Shown one piece after another: positions 1-12,800 of a DNA stretch of 64,000 nt. The DNA is from Rhodanobacter sp. LX-99 (GTDB lineage Bacteria; Pseudomonadota; Gammaproteobacteria; Xanthomonadales; Rhodanobacteraceae): assembly GCF_018599185.1 (NCBI RefSeq), contig NZ_JAHFVL010000001.1, forward strand, positions 186,001 through 250,000, read 5' to 3'. The position numbers were made by a program, and so were the translations under genes. A model generated the notes under the pieces. That model made no database searches. It was not told where the DNA came from and was given only the letters and a program-made list of their open reading frames with translations. Within the stretch, counting starts at the first letter, position 1. The number at the start of each line of letters is the position of its first letter.

Positions 1-733
1 GCACCACCTTGCTGGCGTAGGCCAGAGCGGCGTTCTCGATGCTCTGCTTGTCTTCGCGGGCGTTGTTGACGTCGTCGAACGCGTCCCTCACCTCGTTCGG
101 CGGCGCCACGTTCTGGAAACTGACTTCGGTGACACGCAGGCCGGAGTCGTAGGTGTCCAGGGTCTTCTGCAGGGTTTCCTGCGCCTGGGCGACCAGGCTG
201 GCGCCGGCGGCGGACAGGATCTGGTCCATGTCGCTGCTGCCGATCGCCGAGCGCACGGCGGCCTCGGCGGCGGCGCCGATGGTGCCGTCCGGATCGTTCA
301 GCGAGAACAGGTACTTGCGCGAATCGTCCACCTGGTACTGCACGGTGAAGTCGATCGTGATGATGTTCTCGTCCTTGGTCAGCATCGCCACCTTGTCGGT
401 GACCGAGCGGATCCGCGTGGCCTCGACCTTGGTGACCGACTCGATCGGCTGCGGCAGCTTCAGGTGGAAGCCCGGCGGCAAGGTGCGCGAATACTCGCCG
501 AAGCGCAGCACCACGCCGGCCTGGCGCGCGCCGATGATGGTGTAGCTGCTGAACAGCAGGCCGACCACCAGCACCACCGCCACGCCGGTGAGGATGCTGC
601 CGGGGCCTTGCCCCATCTTGCCCAGGCGCTTCCTGGCGTTGTTGAGCAGGTCGTCCAGCGGCGACTTGCCGCCTTGGCGATTCCTGTTCCACGGATCACG
701 TTGCCCGTTGTTGCCGGGTTCATTCCATGCCAC
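1..733 (-). CDS. hflK: HflK, membrane protease-modulator subunit (3' part cut by window edge)
   Basis: HflK pairs with HflC to form the SPFH-domain complex that surrounds and tempers the FtsH protease in the inner membrane. Translation of the minus strand gives a Gly/Asn/Arg-rich cytoplasmic start, one membrane segment near residues 47-66 and then the SPFH/band-7 domain, including the family phrase RQAGVVLRFG. The start is a GTG at 731-733, preceded by AGGAG eight bases upstream; no ATG is suitably placed. About 244 codons are visible and the C-terminus lies left of the window, where hflC is expected. It follows hflX in the conserved miaA-hfq-hflX-hflK order. Identification is firm; only completeness is unknown. 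Confidence 0.93.
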   Translation of the reverse strand, partial: MAWNEPGNNGQRDPWNRNRQGGKSPLDDLLNNARKRLGKMGQGPGSILTGVAVVLVVGLLFSSYTIIGARQAGVVLRFGEYSRTLPPGFHLKLPQPIESVTKVEATRIRSVTDKVAMLTKDENIITIDFTVQYQVDDSRKYLFSLNDPDGTIGAAAEAAVRSAIGSSDMDQILSAAGASLVAQAQETLQKTLDTYDSGLRVTEVSFQNVAPPNEVRDAFDDVNNAREDKQSIENAALAYASKVV

Positions 734-913
734 GAGTCAGTCTCCTAGGGGCCGTCGGGAGGCCGGCAACCACGGCCGGAACACGCGTTGCACCGGGTTA
801 CACATGAGATTCAGCCAAAGCTGTCGGGGTGCCGCGCCGGCCGTCTTTCGGGGCCGCGCAAACGTTGGGGATTCTAGCAGAGCGCGGCCGACGCCGCGCG
901 CCGTGCGCTGGCG

Positions 914-2215
914 TCATTCCGCCACAGCCAGCAGCTGACGGAGCAACTGGGTCTCGGTCGGGTCGCCGCCGCTGATCGGGGCGATCACGCTGCGCGGCGC
1001 GTCGATGCGCAGCTGCCAGCCATGTTCGTCCACCGTCTCGCCGGTGATCGCACCGGCGGCCTTCAACCGCGCATGCAGGCGCCCGGCCGACAACGGCAAC
1101 TGCAGCGCCGATTGCACCCGCTCGCCGCCGAGCAGCTCGCCCAGCGCCTGGCGCAGCAGGTCCAGCCCGACGCCGGTGGCAGCGGACAGCCACACCCGCA
1201 CCGGCTTGCCGGTGCCGTCGCGTTCGATCCGCGGCTCGGCGCCAGCCAGATCGATCTTGTTCATCACGTGCAGCTGCGGTACGTCGCCGGCGTCGATTTC
1301 CTCCAGCACGTTGTCGACCACACGATGCAGGCGATCACGCTCCTCGTCGGCGGCGTCGCTGACATGCAGCAAGAGGTCGGCGTCGCGCGCCTCGGCCAGG
1401 GTGGCGCGGAACGCGGCGACCAGGTCGTGCGGCAGCTCGCGGATGAAGCCGACGGTATCGGCCAGCACGGCCGGGCCGCAGCTGAGGTCCTCCAGCTTGC
1501 GCACGGTGGGATCGAGCGTGGCGAACAGCAGGTTGGCGGCGTAGACGTCGCCGGTGGTCAGCGCATTGAACAGGGTCGACTTGCCGGCGTTGGTGTAGCC
1601 GACCAGGGCCACGCGCGGCACCGTGTTGCGCAACCGCGCGCGGCGTTGCTGGCCGCGCTGGGTCTGCACCTTTTCCAGCCGCTTGGTGAGCATCTTGACT
1701 CGCTCGCCGAGCAGGCGGCGGTCGGTTTCCAGCTGGGTTTCGCCGGGACCGCGATTGCCGATGGCGCCGCCGCGCTGGGTGTCCAGATGGGTCCAGCCGC
1801 GCACCAGCCGGGTGGCCAGGTGCTTCAACTGGGCCAGTTCCACTTCCAGCTTGCCTTCGTGCGAACGGGCGCGCTGGGCGAAGATGTCCAGGATCAGGCC
1901 GGCGCGGTCGACCACGCGGATGCCCAGGTGTTTTTCGAGGTTGCGTTCCTGCACCGGGGTCAGCACGTGGTCGACCAGCACCAGGTCGGCCTCCAGCGCC
2001 CGTGCCGCCTCGGCCACCTCGTTCGCCTTGCCGGTGCCGATGTAGTAGCGCGGGTTGGGATCTTCGACGCGGGCGCTGATCACGCCCAGCACCTCGGCCC
2101 CGGCGGACTTCGCCAGCTCGGCGAATTCCTCGGCGCGACGCGCGGCATCGCCTTCACCGCGGGAATGCGGCAGGACCAGGACGGCGCGATCGCCTTTCTT
2201 TTGTCTATCGAACAC
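914..2215 (-). CDS. hflX: Ribosome-associated GTPase HflX
   Basis: HflX is a GTPase that binds the 50S subunit and splits or rescues stalled ribosomes, notably under heat stress. The 433-residue product has the HflX N-terminal nucleotide-binding domain, the linker with the signature GNRGPGETQLETDRR (about residues 153-167), then the G domain: P-loop GYTNAGKST at 206-214, switch motif DTVGFI and the NKID base-recognition motif. Length matches the family. It lies 57 bases downstream of hfq and about 180 bases upstream of hflK on the same strand, in the usual operon order. Confidence 0.97.
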   Translation of the reverse strand: MFDRQKKGDRAVLVLPHSRGEGDAARRAEEFAELAKSAGAEVLGVISARVEDPNPRYYIGTGKANEVAEAARALEADLVLVDHVLTPVQERNLEKHLGIRVVDRAGLILDIFAQRARSHEGKLEVELAQLKHLATRLVRGWTHLDTQRGGAIGNRGPGETQLETDRRLLGERVKMLTKRLEKVQTQRGQQRRARLRNTVPRVALVGYTNAGKSTLFNALTTGDVYAANLLFATLDPTVRKLEDLSCGPAVLADTVGFIRELPHDLVAAFRATLAEARDADLLLHVSDAADEERDRLHRVVDNVLEEIDAGDVPQLHVMNKIDLAGAEPRIERDGTGKPVRVWLSAATGVGLDLLRQALGELLGGERVQSALQLPLSAGRLHARLKAAGAITGETVDEHGWQLRIDAPRSVIAPISGGDPTETQLLRQLLAVAE

Positions 2216-2272
2216 TGGTGGGCGTGATCCTTCAGGAGCAGACCCACTTCATGCGGGCGGACCGCGCCTCTA

Positions 2273-2560
2273 TCAAGCGTCCGCGTCGGCGGATGCGGCC
2301 GGCGCGTCGGATGGATGGTCGTGGCCATCATGGCCGTCGTGGCCATTGCCGATACGTACGTTGCGGCTCGGCACCACGGTGGAGATGGCGTGCTTGTAGA
2401 CCATCTGGCTCACCTGGTTGCGCAGCAACACCACAAACTGGTCGAACGACTCGACCGTCCCCTGCAACTTGATGCCGTTGACCAGATAGATGGCCACCGG
2501 CACGCGCTCGCGCCGCAACGCATTCAGAAACGGATCCTGCAACGACTGCCCCTTGGACAT
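2273..2560 (-). CDS. hfq: RNA chaperone Hfq
   Basis: Hfq is the hexameric Sm-like chaperone that pairs small RNAs with mRNAs. The 95-residue product starts [18 protein letters not shown] and carries Sm1 and Sm2, including the YKHAIS proximal-site motif at residues 55-60. The start at 2560 is fixed by GGGGAG seven bases upstream. After residue 70 there is a short acidic/His-rich tail ([10 protein letters not shown], then an Ala/Asp-rich end) instead of the long E. coli tail. It lies between miaA and hflX as in most gammaproteobacteria. The 131-base gap before it may hold its own promoter. Confidence 0.98.
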   Translation of the reverse strand: MSKGQSLQDPFLNALRRERVPVAIYLVNGIKLQGTVESFDQFVVLLRNQVSQMVYKHAISTVVPSRNVRIGNGHDGHDGHDHPSDAPAASADADA

Positions 2561-2691
2561 TTCTTGTTCTCCCCTTGCACGGACGGACCGGAGAAAAAAC
2601 GCCGACGGCGCCCCGGTCCAACATGCTGGGATGTTAACTGCTTTCAAATACTTGATGAAAGAAGATTTTTGCGCCGTGCAAGTGCGCTGGG

Positions 2692-3657
2692 TCACGCTGG
2701 CGGCGCTGGCCCGCCCGGACCGTCCAGAAACAGCTGTACGGCCGCCGCGGCGCGGGCGGCCAGACCGGGCCGGTCCGGGTCGAACAGGCGGGCGCCGTAG
2801 TCGCTGCGCAGCCAGGTGATCTGCCGCTTGGCCAACTGGCGGGTGGCGAAGATGGCGCGATCGCGGAATTCGGCCGCCTCGGTCTGGCCATCCAGATGCT
2901 CCCACGCCTGCCGGTAGCCGACCGCGCGGATCGCCGGCAGGTCGGCGTGCAGGTCGCCGCGCGCACGCAGCGCGCGCACCTCGTCCAGGAAACCCTCCGC
3001 CAGCATCGCATCGAAACGCCGGGCGATGCGCTCGTGCAGCACGCGCCGGTCGGTCGGCAGCAGGGCCAGCTTGAGCACCCGCCACGGAAAGCGCGCCACC
3101 CCGCCGCGCTGCAACTCGGACAGCGGCCGGCCGGTCAGCTCGATCACTTCCAGTGCGCGCTGCAGGCGCTGCACGTCGTTGCAGCCGATCCGGCCGGCGG
3201 CGGCCGGATCGAGCGTCGCCAGTCGCGCATGCATGGCCGGCCAGCCGAGCTGTTGCGCTTCGGCGGCCAGTCGCGCGCGGGTCGCCGGGTCGGCTTCCGG
3301 CAGATCGGACAGCCCCTGCTGCAACGCGCGGAAGTACAGCCCGGTGCCGCCGACCAGCAGCGGCACCCTGCCCCGCGCGCCGATCCGCTGCATCACCGGC
3401 AGCGCGTCGGCGCAGAAATCCGCCGCCGAATACGGCTGGCCGGGATCGCGGATGTCGACCAGCGCATGCGGGTAGCGCGCCAGCGTCGCCGGGTCAGGCT
3501 TTGCCGTGCCGATGTCCATGCCGCGGTAGACCAGCGCCGAATCGACGCTGACCAAGTCCAGCGGAAACTGCTCGCTCAGCCCGCATGCCAGCGCGGTCTT
3601 GCCGGAGGCGGTGGGGCCCATCAGGAAGATGGCGAGGGGGCGGCGGTCGACGGGCAT
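2692..3657 (-). CDS. miaA: tRNA dimethylallyltransferase MiaA
   Basis: MiaA transfers a dimethylallyl group to A37 of tRNAs reading UNN codons, the first step of ms2i6A formation. The 321-residue protein has the P-loop GPTASGKT at residues 14-21, the [16 protein letters not shown] region and the conserved [11 protein letters not shown] motif. The frame stays open 67 codons upstream, but the family start is [15 protein letters not shown] at 3657, and a TACAAT box ends only seven bases before this ATG, so a leaderless transcript is possible. It is the first gene of the miaA-hfq-hflX-hflK operon. Confidence 0.96.
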   Translation of the reverse strand: MPVDRRPLAIFLMGPTASGKTALACGLSEQFPLDLVSVDSALVYRGMDIGTAKPDPATLARYPHALVDIRDPGQPYSAADFCADALPVMQRIGARGRVPLLVGGTGLYFRALQQGLSDLPEADPATRARLAAEAQQLGWPAMHARLATLDPAAAGRIGCNDVQRLQRALEVIELTGRPLSELQRGGVARFPWRVLKLALLPTDRRVLHERIARRFDAMLAEGFLDEVRALRARGDLHADLPAIRAVGYRQAWEHLDGQTEAAEFRDRAIFATRQLAKRQITWLRSDYGARLFDPDRPGLAARAAAAVQLFLDGPGGPAPPA

Positions 3658-3663
3658 GGGCGC

Positions 3664-3669
3664 ATTGTA
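3664..3669 (-). promoter_or_regulatory. Candidate -10 box of miaA
   Basis: The minus strand reads TACAAT here, followed by six bases and the miaA ATG. Initiation at the usual distance would fall at or next to the start codon, giving a leaderless mRNA. No convincing -35 hexamer was found at 16-18 bases, so this is a sequence-based guess. Confidence 0.4.
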
Positions 3670-3848
3670 AGCAGGGCGATGTCGTTTCACCTCGATACAA
3701 GCTGTATCACGGCTGCTACAGGTTGCGCCGTGCGGCGCATCGGTTCTGCCTCTGCAAATGAGTACGGCAGCCGCTTGCCGGGGCATCTGCGCCTCTGGCA
3801 TCACCGATGCTTCAGGCGTGTCAGGGGGAGAGCCGACGGAGAACCGCC

Positions 3849-3962
3849 GTGTACACACCGCTTTGGCACAGGGACAACCACGAGTTCTGGTATGTCGTCT
3901 GCATCGTGATCAGCGTCGTCTTCGCGCTGGTCTACCGTTCGCTGCGCGAGCGGATGTTCTGA
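3849..3962 (+). CDS. Small membrane protein, 37 residues, unknown function
   Basis: A short GTG-initiated frame encodes a 37-residue protein that starts V(M)[13 protein letters not shown], has one strongly hydrophobic stretch ([14 protein letters not shown], about residues 16-29) and ends with a positively charged SLRERMF tail. This layout suggests a single-span inner-membrane protein with a cytoplasmic C-terminus. GGAG lies seven bases before the GTG. It sits alone between miaA and the S46 peptidase genes and is read opposite to both. I do not know a function. It could still be a chance frame, but the ribosome site, charge pattern and compactness argue for a gene. Confidence 0.5.
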   Translation: MYTPLWHRDNHEFWYVVCIVISVVFALVYRSLRERMF

Positions 3963-4023
3963 ACGGCAGACGCAAAGGCCCGCGTCGATGACGCGGGCCC
4001 CGGTGCTTGCACGAACGAGCGGC

Positions 4024-6186
<2,163 letters not shown>

Positions 6187-6304
6187 GGGAATCTCCTGAT
6201 GAAAATCGGCCCGCGAAAGCGGGCAAAAAAGGTAACGCAATAACTTGCGACTTATGCCCGACCCGGATGGCCGCGGCATATGCCGCAAGTCATGCCTGCG
6301 ACAT

Positions 6305-8467
6305 TCAGTGCGCCGGCACGCCCAGTTCCTGCAGCAGCCACGGCGCGGGATAGACCTTGTCCATCAGCCAGCGCATGTAGCGCATGTCGACGTGGATCGC
6401 GCGCTTGTAGCGCGGATCGAACATCCAGCTGGCGCTGACCGCTTCCCAGTTGCTGTCGAAGTTGAGGCCGACCAGCTCGCCCTTCGCGTTCAGCACCGGC
6501 GAACCGGAGTTGCCGCCGGTGGTGTCGAGGTTGCTGAGGAAATTCACCGGCATGGTGCCGGACTTCGGGTCCAGGTAGCCGGCGTAGTCAGCTTTGGCGA
6601 TTGCGTCGAGCAACGGCTTGGGCGCATCGAACGGCGCCACGCCGGTGTTCTTCTCGACGATGCCGACGGTGCTGGTCAGCGGTTCGTAGCCCACCGCGTC
6701 GCGCGCCTTCAGCGGGGTGACCTTGCCGTAGCTCACGCGCAGGGTGGAGTTCGCATCCGGATAGACCGCGCGGCCCTGCTGTTCGCGGTAGGCGATCAGC
6801 GCCTGCATGTAGGCCGGACGCAGCCGCAGCAACTCGCCGTCGCGCGCCTTGCGCTCGTCGTCGATGCGCAGCAGCGCCGGCTGCAGCTTCGCGGCCAGTT
6901 GCAGCAGGCTGTCGTCGGTCGCGGCCAGTGTCGCCGCGTCGGCGTCCATCCAGCGCAGGCGCTGCGCTTCGTCGCCCAACCCGGTGGCGGCGTAGACGCG
7001 ATCCAGCGTGGCCGCCAATTCGGCCGGGGTGCGGCCGAACGCGGCGTCGAACTCGGCCACGTGCTGCGCGGCGGGCAACTGCTGGTAGCGGATCAGCAGC
7101 GCCGTCAGCAGGCGCTTCTCGACCGCCGGATCGTAGCGGCGCTGGACTTGGCGCAGTTGGCTGGCGATCAGCTCCTCGTCACGCTGCTGGTAGCCGTTCT
7201 CGCGCTCGGCGTCCGGTTTGGCGCGCTCGTGCGCCAGCAGCCGCTGCAGGCGCAATGCCGAACGCATCAGCTGGGTCTGCGACTGGATCAGGCCGAGCAG
7301 CAGGTCGCGCTCGCGGGTGGCGTTGCCGCCGGCGACCGACGCCATCGCGGCGTCGATCTGCGGGCGCAGCGTCTTCGCCGTGCCCTGCCTGTCCAGCCAG
7401 GCCAGCATCGCCGCTTCGTCCTTTTGCCGCACGGCGACCGCATCGCTGCGCTGGAGTCCGTCCAGTTCGCCGCTGTAGCGCTTGATGCCGTTCTTCAGCG
7501 ACTGCAGCTGCGAGGCGTAGCGGATCTTCGCTTGCGCGTCCTTCTCGCCGGCGTCCTCGATCACATCCTGCAGCTGCTTCATCGCCGCCACCGCCGCGGG
7601 CAGGCGCCACTGCACCTGGTCGGCGAACTCGGCGGCGCTGCGATGACGGTAGGTGATGCCGGGATAGCCGGCCAGCATCACGTAGTCGCCGGCGTTGACG
7701 CCTTCGCTGGCGACCCGCAGATGCGCGGGCGGTGTGTAGGGCTTGTTGTCCTTCGAGTAATCCGCCGGCTTGCCGTCCGGCCCGACGTAGGCACGCAGCA
7801 CGGTGAAGTCGCCGCTGTGGCGCGGCCACATGAAGTTGTCCACCTCGTCGCCGTAGTTGCCGATCGCGCGCGGCGGCGCGTAGACCAGCCGTACGTCGCG
7901 CAGCTCCAACTGCTTCACCAGGTAGAAATCGCGGCCGTAGAACATGTTGGCGACGCTGCAGCGCATGCCGGCTTCGCGTTCGCAGGCGGCGATCAGCGCC
8001 TTGCTCGCCGCATCCACCGCGTCGTAGTAGGCACGGCCGGTCTTGCCGCGGGCATGGGCCAGCACCTGCTCGGTGACCTGGTCGAAGCCGACCGTGACGC
8101 GCAGGCGGAAGTCCGGATTGGCCGGCAGTTCCTCGCTGCGGTCGGCCGCCACGTAGCCCTGCTCGATCAGGTTGCGCTGCGCGTTGCTGTTGTACTGGAT
8201 CACCCCGAACGCGACGTGGTGGTTGGTCAGCACCAGGCCCTGGCCGCTGACGAAGGCGCCGGTGGCGCCGCCGACCTTGACCACCGCGCTGAGCGGCGGC
8301 CGGGTCAGGTCGGCCAGCGCGGCGGGATCGCCCCGGTAGCCGGCAGCCTTCAACGGCTGGCCGATCGACGGCAGCTGCGAGGGCATCCACATGCCCTCGT
8401 CCGCCTGCGCCAGCGGACTCAGCGACATCGCCACCGCGGTGGACCACAGCATCCTTTTCAATCGCAT
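6305..8467 (-). CDS. dpp11: S46 dipeptidyl-peptidase, DPP11-like
   Basis: This is the second S46 exopeptidase, also 720 residues, starting MRLKRMLWSTAVAMSLSPLAQA with a signal peptide cleaved near residue 22. The histidine motif is TNHHVAFG (83-84), the DNFMWPRHSGDF block is present, and the serine motif GGNSGSP places the nucleophile at Ser654. The specificity position 18 residues later, in FDSNWE, is serine, the residue reported for environmental DPP11 enzymes that prefer Asp/Glu at P1. It lies 118 bases upstream of the DPP7-like gene, same strand, probably cotranscribed. The frame stays open upstream of 8467, but GAGG and the signal peptide fix the start. Confidence 0.93.
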   Translation of the reverse strand: MRLKRMLWSTAVAMSLSPLAQADEGMWMPSQLPSIGQPLKAAGYRGDPAALADLTRPPLSAVVKVGGATGAFVSGQGLVLTNHHVAFGVIQYNSNAQRNLIEQGYVAADRSEELPANPDFRLRVTVGFDQVTEQVLAHARGKTGRAYYDAVDAASKALIAACEREAGMRCSVANMFYGRDFYLVKQLELRDVRLVYAPPRAIGNYGDEVDNFMWPRHSGDFTVLRAYVGPDGKPADYSKDNKPYTPPAHLRVASEGVNAGDYVMLAGYPGITYRHRSAAEFADQVQWRLPAAVAAMKQLQDVIEDAGEKDAQAKIRYASQLQSLKNGIKRYSGELDGLQRSDAVAVRQKDEAAMLAWLDRQGTAKTLRPQIDAAMASVAGGNATRERDLLLGLIQSQTQLMRSALRLQRLLAHERAKPDAERENGYQQRDEELIASQLRQVQRRYDPAVEKRLLTALLIRYQQLPAAQHVAEFDAAFGRTPAELAATLDRVYAATGLGDEAQRLRWMDADAATLAATDDSLLQLAAKLQPALLRIDDERKARDGELLRLRPAYMQALIAYREQQGRAVYPDANSTLRVSYGKVTPLKARDAVGYEPLTSTVGIVEKNTGVAPFDAPKPLLDAIAKADYAGYLDPKSGTMPVNFLSNLDTTGGNSGSPVLNAKGELVGLNFDSNWEAVSASWMFDPRYKRAIHVDMRYMRWLMDKVYPAPWLLQELGVPAH

Positions 8468-8569
8468 CGAACCTGCCTCGCAAGCAATCGCATAAACTTG
8501 CGACCATAGTTTGCCGGGGCGTCCCCGGCAAGATGCCGGCCCGAAAACCGTTGCCGGCAGCCGCGTTCT

Positions 8570-8575
8570 ATAATC
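8570..8575 (+). promoter_or_regulatory. Candidate -10 box of tdh
   Basis: A perfect TATAAT lies 43 bases before the tdh ATG and is followed by CGCCGTTTCC, a discriminator-like sequence resembling those after other -10 boxes in this window. No good -35 at normal spacing was found. Confidence 0.55.
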
Positions 8576-8618
8576 GCCGTTTCCCCGCCCTCCCCGCGGG
8601 CCAACCGATGGATTCCCC

Positions 8619-9653
8619 ATGCCGCAGACGATGAAAGCCCTGGTCAAGCGCAAGCCCGAGCAGGGCATCTGGATGGAAGAAGTGCCGCTGCCGCAGGTCG
8701 GCCCGAACGAGGTGCTAATCAAGATCGAGAAGACCGCGATCTGCGGCACCGACCTGCACATCTACAAGTGGGACGAGTGGAGCCAGCGCACGATCAAGCC
8801 GGGCCTCACCATCGGCCACGAGTTCGTCGGCCGCATCGCGGAGATCGGCCCGGGCGTGACCGGCTACAAGATCGGCGACCGCGTCTCGGCCGAGGGCCAC
8901 ATCGTCTGCGGCCATTGCCGCAACTGCCGCGCCGGCCGCCAGCACCTGTGCCCGAACACGATCGGCATCGGCGTGAACCGTAACGGCGCGTTCGCCGAGT
9001 ATATGACCATGCCGGCCTCGAACCTGTGGCCGATCCCCGACCAGATTCCGTCCGAGCTGGCCGCGTTCTTCGACCCGTACGGCAACGCCGCGCACTGCGC
9101 GCTGGAGTTCGACATGATCGGCGAGGACGTGCTGATCACCGGCGCCGGCCCGATCGGCATCATCGCCGCCGGCATCGCCAAGCACGTGGGTGCGCGCAAC
9201 GTGGTGGTCACCGACGTCAACGACTATCGCCTGAAGCTGGCCGCCGACATGGGGGCCACGCGCGTGGTCAACGTCACCAACCAGTCGCTCAGGGACGTGA
9301 TGAAGGACCTGCACATGGAGGGCTTCGACGTGGGCCTGGAAATGAGCGGCAACCCGCGCGCGTTCAACGACATGCTCGACTGCATGTACCACGGCGGCAA
9401 GATCGCCCTGCTCGGCATCCAGCCCAAGGGCGCTGGCATCGACTGGGACCGGGTGATCTTCAAGGGCCTCACCCTGCAGGGCATCTATGGCCGGCGCATG
9501 TACGAGACCTGGTACAAGATGACCCAGATGGTGCTGACCGGCTTCCCGCTGCAGAAGGTGCTGACCCACCAGATCCGCATCGACGACTTCCAGAAGGGCT
9601 TCGACCTGATGGACGCCGGCACCTGCGGCAAGGTGGTCTGTTCCTGGCATTGA
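8619..9653 (+). CDS. tdh: L-threonine 3-dehydrogenase
   Basis: Tdh is the zinc- and NAD-dependent cytoplasmic enzyme that oxidises L-threonine to 2-amino-3-ketobutyrate, which Kbl then cleaves to glycine and acetyl-CoA. The 344-residue protein is a classic medium-chain dehydrogenase: catalytic zinc site ICGTDLHIY (Cys42) with GHE at 66-68, structural-zinc cysteines 97, 100, 103 and 111, and the Rossmann GAGPIG motif. Usually tdh and kbl are adjacent; here a 3.6-kb DUF748 gene on the same strand separates them. The start follows the -10 box by a short leader. Confidence 0.97.
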   Translation: MPQTMKALVKRKPEQGIWMEEVPLPQVGPNEVLIKIEKTAICGTDLHIYKWDEWSQRTIKPGLTIGHEFVGRIAEIGPGVTGYKIGDRVSAEGHIVCGHCRNCRAGRQHLCPNTIGIGVNRNGAFAEYMTMPASNLWPIPDQIPSELAAFFDPYGNAAHCALEFDMIGEDVLITGAGPIGIIAAGIAKHVGARNVVVTDVNDYRLKLAADMGATRVVNVTNQSLRDVMKDLHMEGFDVGLEMSGNPRAFNDMLDCMYHGGKIALLGIQPKGAGIDWDRVIFKGLTLQGIYGRRMYETWYKMTQMVLTGFPLQKVLTHQIRIDDFQKGFDLMDAGTCGKVVCSWH

Positions 9654-9839
9654 GCCGCGAGGCGACGGCCGGTCGTCGCACGTCCCCGAACCACTGACCC
9701 TGACCGCTCGCGATCGGCTTGAGGATCGCGTGCGGTGTTCCCGCGTTAAGCCCGCTCGCGGTAGATTCTGTCACCAGCCCACCCGCCACGAAGGCGGAGC
9801 GGGCCGAACCAAGCCATTCAGCATCTCCAGGGAGTCGGT

Positions 9840-12800
9840 ATGTCCGGGTCGAGCTTGTCGCGGCTGCGCGCGTCCTTGTGTGCAGCCTGGGGTCCCGCAC
9901 GCACGCGTGCACAGCAGCTGAGTCATTCGCCCCGCGCCCGCCGCATCGCCGCGATCCTCGCCGCCGTGCTGCTGGTCTACGCCCTGCTCGGCTTCCTTGC
10001 CGCCCCGCCGCTGCTGCGCAACTACCTGCAGAACCACTCCGTGGAGATGCTGGGACGGCCGCTGAGTCTCGGCCAGGTGCGCTTCAATCCGTTCACGCTG
10101 AACCTGCGGGTCGGCAAGCTGCACCTGCCAGAGGCAAACGGCCGGACCCCGTTCGTCGACGTCGACCAGCTCACGCTCAACGCATCGTGGAGCTCGCTGT
10201 TCCGCCTGGCCCCGGTGCTGGACGAACTGCGGCTCGACCAACCGCGGATCGCGATCACGCGGAGCAAGGACCAGCGCTTCAACTTCACCGACCTGATCGA
10301 GCGCTTCACCGCGAAGCCGGCGCCGGCGGACAGCCAGCCGGCGCGTTTCTCGCTCTCCAACATCAGCGTCCACGGCGGCGACATCCGCTTCGACGATCAG
10401 CTGCTGGGCGCCCAGCACCACATCGAGAAGCTCGAACTGGGCATCCCGTTCCTGGCCAACCTGCCCAGCTCCACCGACATCTTCGTGCAGCCGCTGCTGG
10501 CCATGACGATGGACGGCAGCCCGCTGCGCATCGACGGCCAGACCAAGCCGTTCGCCAGCAGTCGCGAGTCGACCATCGGCTTCCAGCTCGACCGGCTCGA
10601 CCTGCCGCGCTACCTCGGCTACGTGCCGGCGGCGATGCCGGTGGCGATTCCCAAGGGCCTGCTCAGCGGCAAGCTGTCCCTGCACTTCGTGCAGACGCAG
10701 CCGACGCCGCAGTTGCAGCTCACCGGCAACCTGCAAGTGGACGACTTCACGCTCGACAGCAGCCGCGGCGACGCCATCGCCCGGCTGGGGCACGGCAACA
10801 TCGAACTGATCGACGTGCAGCCGCTGGCCTCGCGCTACCACCTCGGCGCGATGCAGCTGGAACGCGCCGCTCTGTTCTACACCCAGCACGCCGGTGGCCA
10901 CAGCAACTTCGATACGCTCATGCCGCCTCCGGCGAAAGCCGATGACAAGGCGTCGCCGCCGACCGACCTGCGCATCGCCGCACTCACGCTGCAGGACAGC
11001 GCACTTGCCTATACCGATGCCAGCCAGGCCAAGCTGCAGCTGACTGGATTACACGGCAGCCTGCTCGGCCTGGGCACGCTCGCCGGACCGCCCGGCAAAC
11101 TCGACCTGGCCAGCCAGCTCGCCGGCGGCAGCCTCAGCGTACGTGGCGCCGTTGACCTCGCCGCCAGCCGCTATGCCGGCACGGTCGAGCTGAAACAAGT
11201 AGCGCTGCCGCCGCTGCAGGCGCTGGCCGCATCCGCCACCGCGGCACGCATCGCGAAAGGCAGGCTCGACGCCAGCGGCCAGCTGCGACTGAACTGGGGC
11301 AAGGCATTCAACGTGCACGTCGAGCCGGCCCAACTCGGCATCAGCGACTTCGCGCTGGAACCACAGGCCAAGGAGCTGGCCGCGCCGGTGGCCTGGCGCA
11401 AGCTGGATGCCGGCATTACCCGCCTCGACCTGGCTGCCCGCAACGCGCAACTGGACAAGCTCACGGCGAACGGCCTGCAGGTCGACGCCGTGCGCGAGCG
11501 CGACGACAAGATCAACCTGACCAGCCTGTTCGCCAGCAAGCACGCCGCGTCTGCCGGCAACGACGAAGGCCCGGCTTGGCGCTGGAGCATTGCCCGCCTC
11601 GGCGTCGAACAGGGTTCGCTGCGCCTCACCGATCGCAGCATCGACGGCGCCAGGCCGACACCGCTGCTCATCGAGGCGCTCAACGGCAATATCGAAGAAC
11701 TCAGCGACAAGCTCGACCAGCCGCGCCGGGTCAAGCTGGAAGGTCGGATCGGCAAGGGCAGCTTCGCCACCGCCGGCACGCTGCAGCCGCTGCCCGCGGT
11801 GGCCGATCTGCAGCTGACCACCAAGCGGCTGGACATCGCCGGCTTCGTGCCCTACGCCAGCGTGCCGCTGAACGTGGATATCACCAGCGCCCGCCTCAGC
11901 AGCGACGGCAAGCTGCATTACGACGGCCGCCGTTCCGAGCCCCGTTTCGACTACACGGGCAATGCCGCGTTCGAGCGCGTGCGCATGCAGGACAAGCTCA
12001 CCGGCGACGACTTCATGCGCTGGCGCTCGCTGAGCGGTTCGCGCATCGACCTGCGCTACGGCCATGGCACGCCGCGCGTGCACCTGGGCGGGCTGGTGCT
12101 GGACGCGTTCTACGCGCGCGTCATCGTCAACAGCAACGGGCGCCTGAACCTGTCCGACGTGATCGCCAACGGCGAGCAGGCGCCGGTCTCGGTGACCCGC
12201 GCCGCGAACAACGCGCCGACGGCGCCGCAGCCGATGTCCAGCGCATCCACGGCACCTGCCGCGGACATCCATATCGGCGAGGTCACCCTGGCCAACGGCC
12301 AGCTCAACTACACCGACAACTTCATCAAGCCCAACTACACCGCCAACCTCACCAGCCTCACCGGCAGGATCGGCGCGTTCGGCACCACCGCTGGTGAACC
12401 GCCCGCCGAACTGGTGGCGCAGGCGAAGCTGGACGATGCCTCGCCGGTGGACATCGGCGGCAGCATCAACCCGCTGGTGCCGGTGGCCTTCCTCGACATC
12501 AAGGGCAAGGCGACCGACGTCGAGCTGACCCGGCTCAGCGCCTACTCCGGCAAGTACACCGGCTACCCCATCACCAAGGGCCGCCTGACCGCCGACGTGC
12601 ACTACCTGCTGGACCAGGGCAAGCTCAACGCCGACAACCACATCTTCATCACCCAGCTGACCTTCGGCGAGCGCATGGACAGCCCCGGCGTGTCGCACCT
12701 GCCGGTGAAGCTGGCGGTGGCCCTGCTGAAGGATACCGAGGGCAATATCGACGTGAACGTGCCGGTGTCCGGCTCGCTGGACGATCCGCAGTTCAGCCTC

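Noticed and set aside
3658..3858. N-terminal extension of MiaA by 67 residues
   Set aside because: The extension is not family-like, and a -10-type box lies immediately before the internal ATG at 3657.
6245..8509. A 754-codon open frame on the plus strand
   Set aside because: Same explanation, opposite the DPP11-like gene.
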